Source: a bacterium (GTDB lineage: Bacteria > Vulcanimicrobiota > Vulcanimicrobiia > Vulcanimicrobiales > Vulcanimicrobiaceae). Taken from it: 64,000 nt of DNA. The notes beneath the pieces were generated by a model. It saw only the letters and a list, made by a program, of their open reading frames with translations, did not search any database and had not been told where the DNA came from. The DNA is taken from NCBI GenBank assembly GCA_021778415.1, contig JAJYCL010000001.1:165469-229468 (forward strand). The letters are read 5' to 3'. Shown here piece after piece: positions 20,339 to 28,515 of the stretch. How positions within the stretch are numbered: the stretch's first letter is position 1; every line of letters starts with the position of its first letter. The translations under genes were made by a program, and so were the position numbers.

Positions 20339-21139
20339 CTACCCGCCGAGGGAAATCGGCGCATGTCCAAAGAGCGGCGGGATCAGGCGACCAGCGGTAA
20401 ACGATATCGCGAAAACGATGGAACCATAGAGCAGCACTTCGGCACCGCGGGCCGCGGGATTTTTCGATCCCATCGTTCCGGCAAAATACCCAACACAAAA
20501 CAAGCCGACCATTGCAAGACCGACAGACCCAAGCAGCGACTGCAACGGATTCCAGGCGAAAAAATACGGGAGAATCGGGAGAATCGAACCGCACGCATAG
20601 GCCATCGACATCGCAATCGCAGGCCGCACATCCGATGCCTCGGCTTCACGCGGATCCACGCCATATTCGTCGCGCATCATCTCGTACAAGTAAATATCCG
20701 GATTTTGCACGAGACGACGCACAATGATATGAGCTTCCTCGCTTGAGAACCCTTTGAGTTTGTAATAGGCAACTTGCTCGGCAAACTCTTCGGCGGGATG
20801 ATCGCGCATTTCGCTCGACTCTTGTTCGATCGCCGCCTGAACAACTTCGCGCTCCGATTTCGCCCCTTGAAATTCTCCGACGCCCATGGACAGCGCACCG
20901 GAAAGCAAGGCTAAAAGCCCGCTGATGATCACGGTCGCATGGTTATCCGTCGCGGCACCAAGGCCGATCGTCACGCCCATCGTCGTCAACACGCCGTCCT
21001 TAGCGCCAAAGACGACTTCGCGAATCGTTCTCTGTCCGGCTAATTTACGACGTTGCGGCGTATCGGGAATCCGTGGATGGACATGTTCCCATCCCGGAAG
21101 ATCGACAAGGGCCGCTGGCGCATCGGCACTACATTCCAT
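20339..21139 (-). CDS. VIT1/CCC1-family iron/manganese transporter
   Basis: A 266-residue protein. After a soluble N-terminus come REVVFGAKDGVLTTMGVTIG (about 40-59) and LLSGALSMGVGEF, the helix 1/helix 2 signatures of the VIT family. A cytosolic Glu-rich metal-binding segment (about 95-155, with repeated E and the EMMRDEYG element) precedes three more helices. These proteins export or sequester Fe2+/Mn2+. The ribosome site AAGGGTGG lies just before the ATG. No metal regulator is adjacent. Confidence 0.88.
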   Translation of the reverse strand: MECSADAPAALVDLPGWEHVHPRIPDTPQRRKLAGQRTIREVVFGAKDGVLTTMGVTIGLGAATDNHATVIISGLLALLSGALSMGVGEFQGAKSEREVVQAAIEQESSEMRDHPAEEFAEQVAYYKLKGFSSEEAHIIVRRLVQNPDIYLYEMMRDEYGVDPREAEASDVRPAIAMSMAYACGSILPILPYFFAWNPLQSLLGSVGLAMVGLFCVGYFAGTMGSKNPAARGAEVLLYGSIVFAISFTAGRLIPPLFGHAPISLGG

Positions 21140-21241
21140 AGGTCCACCCTTGGCGCGTCGAGCGAGGAGGCCTCCAACATTTTTCTCTTAGGCGCGGCAA
21201 AGTCACAGCGCCAAGGCACGGCACGGAGGCAAGATAGGCGC

Positions 21242-21751
21242 ATGGCCGATCCACTTGATAGCGAATTCACCGCTCAAAACCCAATCGTAGCCGCCGCAAA
21301 TCGTATTCGCGAACAGCGCATGATCGATGCAGCTCTCCGCCCCGATTCGGAACAAACAACGTTTGAAGATGCCCAAAGCGGACTCATGGCCTTTGCCGCG
21401 GCCTTGACGGTTGGGATTAAACGACTCAACGCGATCGTCGGGGAACGTCACGGCGTGAAATTGATACGCCTAGAAAAACCGTTACGCTTGCGCGTCCGGT
21501 TTCGCGAAAAACGTGTAGCTCTCGATCTCGATGATATCCACCAACTCATCATTATTAGCGGCGAAGGTTTTGATGGCGAATGGCAATTCGATCCGCAAAG
21601 CGATGTGCCGGCGCTTATGAATCTTTCGAAGCTTTCGAGCGACGAGGGCTACGGGGAACGCTTGACGGCGTCGACGCTTTTGCGCTTGATTGCCGAGGAC
21701 GCGCAACTACCTCGCCCGCCCGAACTTGACGCCGGCCCTTTGCAGTTTTAG
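21242..21751 (+). CDS. Uncharacterised protein, 169 residues
   Basis: Starts at ATG 21242; the frame is open further upstream but there runs antisense to the VIT gene start. The sequence is soluble, with helical segments (MAFAAALTVGIKRLNAIVGE) and a beta-rich middle (PLRLRVRFREKRVALDLDDIHQ). No catalytic motif is recognised. Its 3' 137 bases overlap the 3' end of nth on the other strand. Codon use looks ordinary and the fold-like alternation supports a real gene, but I cannot name a family. Confidence 0.6.
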   Translation: MADPLDSEFTAQNPIVAAANRIREQRMIDAALRPDSEQTTFEDAQSGLMAFAAALTVGIKRLNAIVGERHGVKLIRLEKPLRLRVRFREKRVALDLDDIHQLIIISGEGFDGEWQFDPQSDVPALMNLSKLSSDEGYGERLTASTLLRLIAEDAQLPRPPELDAGPLQF

Positions 21752-22424
21752 CGAACGCCTGCTCGACAATGCCTCGGCTCGGGCAAATTCCTTGCAACGG
21801 GCAGATATCGCAGCGAGGAGTAGGCGCCTTGCAGATTGCGCGGCCGTGAAGAATCAACCAATGGTGCGCATGCCGCCATTTCTCCGGCGGCAAAAAGCCC
21901 GTCACATCGCGCTCGACATCGCGTTCGGATTTTCCCAGCGTTAATCCCAATCGATGAGCGACGCGAAAGACGTGCGTATCGACCGCAAACGCCGCCTTTT
22001 CGAAAACGACGGATAAGACAACGCTGGCCGTTTTCCGCCCGACACCGGCTAAGGATTCAAGGGCGACACGATCATCGGGAACGATCCCAGCATGCTTCTC
22101 GACGAGATCGCGCGCAGTCGCAACAATATTTTTCGCCTTCATGCGATAGAACCCGCACGATTTTATGATGCGCTCAACATCCAGCCTATCGGCTTTGCTC
22201 AACTCCTCGGCCCCAGGGTATTTTGCAAAAAGCGCTGGGGTCGTCATGTTCACCCGTGCATCCGTACATTGTGCCGAGAGAATAACTGCAATTAACAACT
22301 CAAAAGGATTGGAATACTGCAATTCCGTTTGAGCACCGGGATAGGCATGCTCGAGAATTTCGAATTCCTTTGCGGCAATGCTGCGCGTTACTTTTTTTTT
22401 CGGAAACGGTATCTGCATTTCCAC
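21615..22424 (-). CDS. nth: Endonuclease III (DNA glycosylase/AP lyase)
   Basis: A 269-residue protein. The helix-hairpin-helix is LESLAGVGRKTASVVL (122-137) with catalytic Lys131, and Asp149 is in VDTHVFRVAHRL. The 4Fe-4S ligands are Cys198, Cys205, Cys208 and Cys214 (C-x6-C-x2-C-x5-C). It removes oxidised pyrimidines. Residues from about 221 to the end are an extra Ser/Arg/Lys-rich tail, not part of the family, that overlaps the unknown gene on the other strand. The GTG start directly follows the mutY stop; an ATG at 22418 (MQIPFPKK) is an alternative. Confidence 0.94.
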   Translation of the reverse strand: MEMQIPFPKKKVTRSIAAKEFEILEHAYPGAQTELQYSNPFELLIAVILSAQCTDARVNMTTPALFAKYPGAEELSKADRLDVERIIKSCGFYRMKAKNIVATARDLVEKHAGIVPDDRVALESLAGVGRKTASVVLSVVFEKAAFAVDTHVFRVAHRLGLTLGKSERDVERDVTGFLPPEKWRHAHHWLILHGRAICKAPTPRCDICPLQGICPSRGIVEQAFAKTAKGRRQVRAGEVVARPRQSSAKASTPSSVPRSPRRSKASKDS

Positions 22425-23330
22425 CTACACTAAAGCGACTGTCTTGCGATCATCGACGCGAATGAGCCCGTCGTCTTGCAATGCCTCGACAATGCCTAAA
22501 ATATCGCCTCTAAGGACTGGGTGGAGAACAGGTTCGATATCTGCTTGAAGATCGAGAAGTGAGATCGATGAACCCGCAGGGAGCGCGCGAAGACGATCCA
22601 CAATGCGGCCGCGTGCAAACCGTGCGCTTTGCTCAAACGGAATGCGGGGCTTGTTTTTTCCTGCGATATCTTTCCGCGCCTCCTGCAACAGTCCATGATC
22701 GATTGGAGCTGCGATGCAATCGCCGGCAAGTGGGCAGCCTTTGCAGGCCGGCTTTCTCGCCGTGCAGATCGTCGATCCGAAATCCATAAGCGCGCCATTA
22801 AAATCGTGCGCTTTGCCGGAAGGTACAAGCTCTTGGGCGCGAGCGTCTACAGTTGCCCATTTGACTTTAGGCGGTATTTCCAAACCGAAAAACAATCGAT
22901 GGATAATGCGGGCGATATTTGTGTCCGTTGCACAGACAGTATGGTTATACCCAAATGCCATAATTGCACGCGCCGTATAGGGCCCAATTCCCGGTAGCGA
23001 TCGAAGCGTGGCCTCATCCTCGGGTATGCGGCCTGCAAAATCGCTCGTAATCCGCTGCGCGACCGCGTGCAACCGAACCGCGCGCGAATTATAGCCTAAC
23101 CCGACCCATTGCCGAATAATATCGCCGCGACCGGCCCGTGCCAAAGCAAAAATATCGGGATACGCCTTCATAAAGGCGTCGAATTTCGGCGTCACGCGAT
23201 CGACTTGCGTCTGCTGCAACATGAACTCGCTCACCAGCGTTGCATACGGATTCCGAACAACGCGCCACGGCAACATCAATCGCCCGTTGCTTTTATACCA
23301 CGCAAGAATTCGTGCTCCGATCATGCTCAT
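22425..23330 (-). CDS. mutY: A/G-specific adenine glycosylase (MutY-type) without NUDIX domain
   Basis: 301 residues from the ATG that overlaps the MocR stop (ATGA at 23327-23330). The catalytic glutamate is Glu35 in SEFMLQQTQV, a hairpin LPGIGPYTARAIMAF lies near 112-126, and Asp136 is in ATDTNIARI. The iron-sulfur cysteines are Cys189, 196, 199 and 205. It excises adenine opposite 8-oxoguanine. The usual C-terminal NUDIX-like recognition domain (proteins of about 350) is absent: after the cluster only about 95 residues remain, with no NUDIX-like pattern, so 8-oxoG recognition must differ. Confidence 0.88.
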   Translation of the reverse strand: MSMIGARILAWYKSNGRLMLPWRVVRNPYATLVSEFMLQQTQVDRVTPKFDAFMKAYPDIFALARAGRGDIIRQWVGLGYNSRAVRLHAVAQRITSDFAGRIPEDEATLRSLPGIGPYTARAIMAFGYNHTVCATDTNIARIIHRLFFGLEIPPKVKWATVDARAQELVPSGKAHDFNGALMDFGSTICTARKPACKGCPLAGDCIAAPIDHGLLQEARKDIAGKNKPRIPFEQSARFARGRIVDRLRALPAGSSISLLDLQADIEPVLHPVLRGDILGIVEALQDDGLIRVDDRKTVALV

Positions 23331-24802
23331 GTATGCAGCGAGCGCGCCGCCTGTCCGATGCGCCGGATCCCCTCGGGAAGCTCCGAGCGACGAACGGCGG
23401 TCAGCGCTAAACGCAAATGGTGATCTCCACCGGACGTTGCAAAAAACGCCTCTCCAAAAAGAAACGATGCGCCCAGCCGCTCTGATGCATCCAGTAAGGC
23501 CCGGGCACGGATTTCTCGAGGCGTCGTCGCCCACAAATAAAAACCGCCCTCGCCTTTAGAGACGCGAAAACCGGCGGGCCAATGTTTACTAATGGCCTCT
23601 TGCGCAATACGTCGTCGCTCAACGAGCTCGGCGCGAAGTCGAACGACATGATCGTCGAATCCTCGGTCCAAATAATCGCAGATCGCTGCCTGCACATAGA
23701 GGCTCGTCGCCATATCCAATGCCTGTTTACGCAAGAGCAAACGCTCGGTAACGGCGCGCGGCGCAATCAACCAACCCACGCGCAAACTCGGAGCGATCGT
23801 CTTGCTAAACGTTGAAAGATAAACGACGTGATCCGGAGCTAGTGAGACTAATGGGGGAAGCGATGGCGAGAGAAGCGGACCGTATGGATCATCTTCGATA
23901 ATCGGAACCCCGGCTCGTTTTGCCAAGGTAACGAGGCGTTCGCGACGATCCATATTCATCGTGGCATTTGTTGGATTATGTAACGACGGCATGGTGTAAA
24001 TAAAACGCGGGCGGCGAGTGCGTAGAATTGCCTCCACATGATCGACGCGCATACCATCTTCATCCGTTGGAATCGGAATCGCTCGAAGTCCACACATCTG
24101 GAAAATCTGCAGCGCACCCGGGTACGATGGCGATTCGACAACAATTTCATCGCCGGGCTCGGCCAAGCTCTGCGCGACGACGACGATGCCTTGGGTCGAA
24201 CCAGTCAGGATGACGACATTTGAAGCGTCGACTCTGCCCGCTCCGGCTCGCCGAGCACGCTGGGCAATCGCTTCGCGAAGCGGTTCGTACCCCTCGGAAT
24301 CACCGTATGACAAGACAAAGCGCGGATCTTTGGCGACGCGGGAAAACGATTTCGCGAGCTCCCCTAATGGGGACGGCTCATCGGGCGAAATGCCCTGAAC
24401 AAACGAAATACGTCCCGGCTCGCGCTTAGCGGCGAGTTCCCCCATGACCATCGGAAATTCGCCGACGCGCCACGGCGGCAACGTCACCCACCAAGGAAGA
24501 CCACTCCCCTTATCGCTGGCCAAGCGCACTCGGGGCGCGACGCGGCTTCCGGAGCCCACCCGCTGTTCGATCAGGCCGGCATTGACCAAGTCTCGATATG
24601 CATGAACGACGGTGCTCCGGTTGACACCGAGCCGCTCCGAGAGCGCTCGTTCGGGCGGGAGTCTCGTCGACTCTGGCAACGTACCGGTGAGGATCGCTTC
24701 GCGGAGATGCTCGTAGAGCTGCCGATAAAGTGGCACGATCGATTCACGATCGAGGCCAGGAAGCACCCCAGACCATCCATTTTTTGTCATGGCCCGGTCC
24801 AT
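23327..24802 (-). CDS. MocR-type regulator: GntR winged helix fused to PLP aminotransferase fold
   Basis: About 491 residues from ATG 24802 (ATG 24790 also possible). Residues about 17-85 are a GntR winged helix (VPLYRQLYEHLREAILTG, then LSERLGVNRSTVVHAYRDL). The rest is a fold type I aminotransferase domain with the PLP-binding lysine in STFSKTIAPSLRVGW and the arginine in HHLRLALT. MocR proteins are transcription factors that sense PLP, GABA, taurine or other amines. It heads a mutY-nth unit and is divergent from a STAND gene. PdxR, the B6 regulator, is in this family, and pdxST lie in this window, but any link is speculation. Confidence 0.9.
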   Translation of the reverse strand: MDRAMTKNGWSGVLPGLDRESIVPLYRQLYEHLREAILTGTLPESTRLPPERALSERLGVNRSTVVHAYRDLVNAGLIEQRVGSGSRVAPRVRLASDKGSGLPWWVTLPPWRVGEFPMVMGELAAKREPGRISFVQGISPDEPSPLGELAKSFSRVAKDPRFVLSYGDSEGYEPLREAIAQRARRAGAGRVDASNVVILTGSTQGIVVVAQSLAEPGDEIVVESPSYPGALQIFQMCGLRAIPIPTDEDGMRVDHVEAILRTRRPRFIYTMPSLHNPTNATMNMDRRERLVTLAKRAGVPIIEDDPYGPLLSPSLPPLVSLAPDHVVYLSTFSKTIAPSLRVGWLIAPRAVTERLLLRKQALDMATSLYVQAAICDYLDRGFDDHVVRLRAELVERRRIAQEAISKHWPAGFRVSKGEGGFYLWATTPREIRARALLDASERLGASFLFGEAFFATSGGDHHLRLALTAVRRSELPEGIRRIGQAARSLHT

Positions 24803-24873
24803 TTCGTCGTCCGGGGCTCGCGACCTCGCGCGGGGAAAGCGGGCAAGAAGACCTAACGCTAGTCCGCAAACAC

Positions 24874-27012
24874 ATGAGTCAGGCCAGCGATATCGATACC
24901 CGCATCCCATTCATCGGCCGCGGGGCCTATTTTGCGATTATAGCCGATGCACTATCACGGAATCGGCTCGTTACTTTATGCGGTAGCGGCGGTGTCGGAA
25001 AATCACGGTTAGCCCATGAATTCGCTTCGCGCAATGGTCAAGCCGACGATCACCTATGGTGCTCGCTTGGAAGCGTTCATGATGGTGGCGTTCTCGCTGC
25101 GATGGCAAACGCACTCTCTATGGATTCCATCGACTGCGATCTGTCAAAAATAGTCGAGCGATTAAAGCCTATGGAATCGTTAGTAATTCTTGATAATTGC
25201 GAGCATCTTCGAGCTGAAGTCGCTGCGATCGCCAAAGAATTACTTGCCAATACAAACATTAACATTCTCACCACTAGCCGCGCGCGATTACGCTTGGCCA
25301 GCGAAGACGTCATCGAAGTGCGCCCTTTCGATCATGATGAAGCACTCGATTTTTTGGTCGAACGCGCTCGTCTGTCCGTCCCAAATTTCAGTATTGCGCC
25401 CAATGAGCGGGCAACCGCGATCAATATTGTTACGAGACTCGACCACTTGGCTCTGGCAATCGATTTGGCTGCAGCGCGCTTAGGCGATATTTCTTTACAT
25501 GAACTCGATGCGTCGCTGGATCGCCTCGTTCCGCGAAATTTTCGGGATAACACGACAACCGAGCAACGACACCGATCGCTGCGCTCGGTCGTCGAATGGA
25601 GCGGCAAACTCATCAGCGATGACGCTCGGTATTTGCTTGCATGCGTCAGCATGCTCTCAAGCGCTTTCACGAACGGCGATGCCGCCCTTCTTACCGGCTT
25701 TAATGATGATACAGATCGAGTTACACAGGCAATTACGCAATTGCAAGAGCAGTCGTTAATCGGTACACGCAAAGACGGGAAATTTCTCGTCTTGGTTCCC
25801 GTTCGTACGATTGCCGTTACGTGGATTGCGGAGATTAACGATCGCATGCAACTGCGTGAACGCCTGTGCAAACGAATGTCGGAGATCGCTCAGGGCGTCC
25901 TAAATCGAATCGAGAATGGCGATGCGGTAACGGCGATTAGCACTGTAGGTGAATTTCACGGCGATTTTATCAATGCCCTCAATTGGATGCTCGATCACCC
26001 TGCATTTCTTCGGCGATATTCATCCATAATATTCGCGTTGACGGCCGTCTCGGCGGATGGCGGCACGGTGCGCATTGGCAACGAAAGCCTTGACAAGGCT
26101 ATTGCATTACAAGTCGATGACCGTGATCTGCGGGCTCGACTCATGTACGAGCGAGCGCGAACGGCGTTAGTCGCCTGCGATTACGCGCTTGTCTGCCAAC
26201 TCGCCAATCAAACTGTGGCGATGTTCAATCAACTTGGAAATCGTATTTACTTAGCAAAGTCTCATAACGCGCTTTGCGTCGCACTGCCCTATTGCAACGA
26301 CGCACCCGGTGCATATACCCACGGGCTCATCGCGCTTCAACTTTTTGAACACATTGGTGATGCGCGGGGAATCGCCGTCACCCACACAAATCTCGGCGTT
26401 GTCGCAATGGATTCGCGCAACGATTTCGCCGAAGCGGAGCAACACTTTACCAATGCCCTGCTCACAAGCCGCGCGGGAAACCTTTCGGCACAAGAGATGT
26501 TTGCGGTTCTCAACCTCGCCGCGCTCGCGATCCTGAAAGAGGATCGCCTTCAGTCTACTCATTTCGCCGAGAAAACGCGACTCTTGGCTCTGCAGCATGG
26601 CAGCCTGCCGATCCAGGCGCGTGCCGAGCAATATTTCGCGTATATTGCGATGATGGGGGAAAACGCTGTGCTCGCAGCGAGCCATTTAGACGCATCGTTG
26701 CTGCTACTTGAGCGCGAAAACAACCCACGATGCCTCGCGGATGCCGCCGACTGCGCTACGGAATTAGCGTTTCTCTGCAAGCGCGACGCCGACTGTGTCG
26801 CCCTCGAGCGAGTCGGCTTGGCCTACCGAGACTCCTACACCCAGTCGCACCCCGGTGCCCTCACGATGCGAGCGACGTCGTTCGCCCGGCAGGCCCTTGC
26901 CAGGACCAGTCAGCCGCCCGAATCCCCGCTTATCGAGTCCGACAAAAGTGTCCTCGCCCGCGCCATCCGCACGTTCGTCGCTGACATCGCAGGAAGGCAA
27001 GCGTTACCATGA
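24874..27012 (+). CDS. STAND-type signalling ATPase with TPR-like repeats
   Basis: 712 residues from ATG 24874. An NB-ARC-like NTPase has Walker A GSGGVGKS (37-44), Walker B LVILDN (103-108) followed by CEHL, sensor SRARLRLASE and the GxP-region analogue LALAIDLAAARLGD. The C-terminal half consists of helical TPR-like repeats (about 400-680). There is no DNA-binding or other effector domain at either end, so it may be a scaffold or act with a partner. It is divergent from MocR and upstream of lpd (46-base gap). A paralogous STAND protein lies beyond lpd. Confidence 0.85.
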   Translation: MSQASDIDTRIPFIGRGAYFAIIADALSRNRLVTLCGSGGVGKSRLAHEFASRNGQADDHLWCSLGSVHDGGVLAAMANALSMDSIDCDLSKIVERLKPMESLVILDNCEHLRAEVAAIAKELLANTNINILTTSRARLRLASEDVIEVRPFDHDEALDFLVERARLSVPNFSIAPNERATAINIVTRLDHLALAIDLAAARLGDISLHELDASLDRLVPRNFRDNTTTEQRHRSLRSVVEWSGKLISDDARYLLACVSMLSSAFTNGDAALLTGFNDDTDRVTQAITQLQEQSLIGTRKDGKFLVLVPVRTIAVTWIAEINDRMQLRERLCKRMSEIAQGVLNRIENGDAVTAISTVGEFHGDFINALNWMLDHPAFLRRYSSIIFALTAVSADGGTVRIGNESLDKAIALQVDDRDLRARLMYERARTALVACDYALVCQLANQTVAMFNQLGNRIYLAKSHNALCVALPYCNDAPGAYTHGLIALQLFEHIGDARGIAVTHTNLGVVAMDSRNDFAEAEQHFTNALLTSRAGNLSAQEMFAVLNLAALAILKEDRLQSTHFAEKTRLLALQHGSLPIQARAEQYFAYIAMMGENAVLAASHLDASLLLLERENNPRCLADAADCATELAFLCKRDADCVALERVGLAYRDSYTQSHPGALTMRATSFARQALARTSQPPESPLIESDKSVLARAIRTFVADIAGRQALP

Positions 27013-27058
27013 AAGCCATCGTCTTCTCCCCGATCCTTATTCTCGATAGGAGTTCATC

Positions 27059-28504
27059 TTGGCAGAACATCGCGTAGATGCCGTCGTCATCGGTGCGGGC
27101 CCCGGAGGCTACCACGCCGCAATTCGACTTGGCCAGCTCGGAAAATCCGTTATTTGCATTGACCGCGACGAGGTAGGCGGCGTCTGCCTCAATTGGGGTT
27201 GCATCCCGACGAAAGCCCTGCTGCATGTCGGCGAAGTCATTCGCCACATCGATCACGCTGCGGCCATCGGATTGAAGGTTCCCAAAGCCGATGTCGATCG
27301 CGAAGGTGTCGCAAAGTTCAAAAGCGATGTCGTGAACGCAAATGTCGGCGGCGTTAAGACGCTCTTCAAAGCCAACAACGTTACCTTCATGTACGGGCAA
27401 GCTTCGTTTAAATCGGCGACGCAAATCGAACTGAAGAACCGCGAAGGTGGAACCGACATCATTCATTGCGAGCACGCCGTCATTGCGACGGGCTCCGCTC
27501 CCATCGATGTCGCTGCGTGGCCTCGCGATGGCGAGAAGATCATCAATTCCGATGATGCTGTATCGCTTAAGAAAATTCCGAAGACGATGCTGGTCATCGG
27601 TGGCGGCGTGATCGGCCTTGAATTTGCAACCGTGTACACCCGCTTGGGTTGCCAAGTTCTCGTCATTGAAGCTATGCCGCAAATTCTCACCGGAACCGAT
27701 GGCGAAATTTCCAAAACACTTGGCCGGATCCTCAAAAAACAAGGTGTCGAAATCATGCTCGATACCAAAGTCGGCGCACTGAATACAACCAAAACCGGCG
27801 TGAAAGCCACGTTTAATGGCGCGGGAACCGCTGGAAAAGACGAGACACGCGAATTCGAAACCGTCCTCGTCGCCGTCGGTCGTCGCCCGGTCACCGACGG
27901 ACTACAGCTGGCAGCATCCGGCCTTTCGACCGATGCCAAGGGATTCATCGAGGTCGACGCTCGTTGTCGCACCAAAGTTGCCAATATCTTCGCCATCGGA
28001 GACGTGACAGGGCAACCGATGCTTGCCCATCGCGCAATGAAACAAGGAACCGTCGTAGCCGAAGTTATCGGTGGCGATAAGAGTGCGGCGTTCGATCCAA
28101 TCGCGATCCCGAACTGCGTCTATACCGATCCTGAAGTCGCAACTGTTGGGCTTTCGGAAGAAGAGGCGAAAGCCAAGGGCTACGAAGTCCGCATTGGAAA
28201 ATTCCCGCTTGCCGCCAGCGGTCGCGCACGCACCATGAACGAAACGGACGGCGTCATTAAACTCGTCGGCGATGCGAAAACTGATCTTCTCCTCGGAATG
28301 CACATTGTTGCACCGCAGGCCGAATCGCTCATTGGAGAAGGCGTCATTGCCTTGGAGATGGGCGCAACTCTTGAAGATATCGGACTTTCGATTCACCCGC
28401 ATCCAACGTTAACCGAGGGCATAATGGACGCGGCCGAAGCCGCACACGGAAAAGCGATTCACATCGTAAATCCAAAGCCTAAATCTCCGGTGGGGGCTCA
28501 CTAA
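27059..28504 (+). CDS. lpdA: Dihydrolipoyl dehydrogenase (E3)
   Basis: 481 residues from a TTG (27059), chosen because TAGGAG (27047-27052) is well placed and the family N-terminus follows directly. The FAD site GAGPGG is at 12-17 and the redox disulfide GGVCLNWGCIPTKALL uses Cys43 and Cys48. The second nucleotide site is VIGGGVIGLEFA, FAD contact FAIGDVTGQPMLAH, and the active-site base is in HPHPTLTE. It reoxidises lipoyl groups of 2-oxoacid dehydrogenase or glycine-cleavage complexes. lipB and lipA lie downstream, but no E1/E2 genes are in the window. Confidence 0.96.
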   Translation: MAEHRVDAVVIGAGPGGYHAAIRLGQLGKSVICIDRDEVGGVCLNWGCIPTKALLHVGEVIRHIDHAAAIGLKVPKADVDREGVAKFKSDVVNANVGGVKTLFKANNVTFMYGQASFKSATQIELKNREGGTDIIHCEHAVIATGSAPIDVAAWPRDGEKIINSDDAVSLKKIPKTMLVIGGGVIGLEFATVYTRLGCQVLVIEAMPQILTGTDGEISKTLGRILKKQGVEIMLDTKVGALNTTKTGVKATFNGAGTAGKDETREFETVLVAVGRRPVTDGLQLAASGLSTDAKGFIEVDARCRTKVANIFAIGDVTGQPMLAHRAMKQGTVVAEVIGGDKSAAFDPIAIPNCVYTDPEVATVGLSEEEAKAKGYEVRIGKFPLAASGRARTMNETDGVIKLVGDAKTDLLLGMHIVAPQAESLIGEGVIALEMGATLEDIGLSIHPHPTLTEGIMDAAEAAHGKAIHIVNPKPKSPVGAH

Positions 28505-28515
28505 GCAACCACCTC

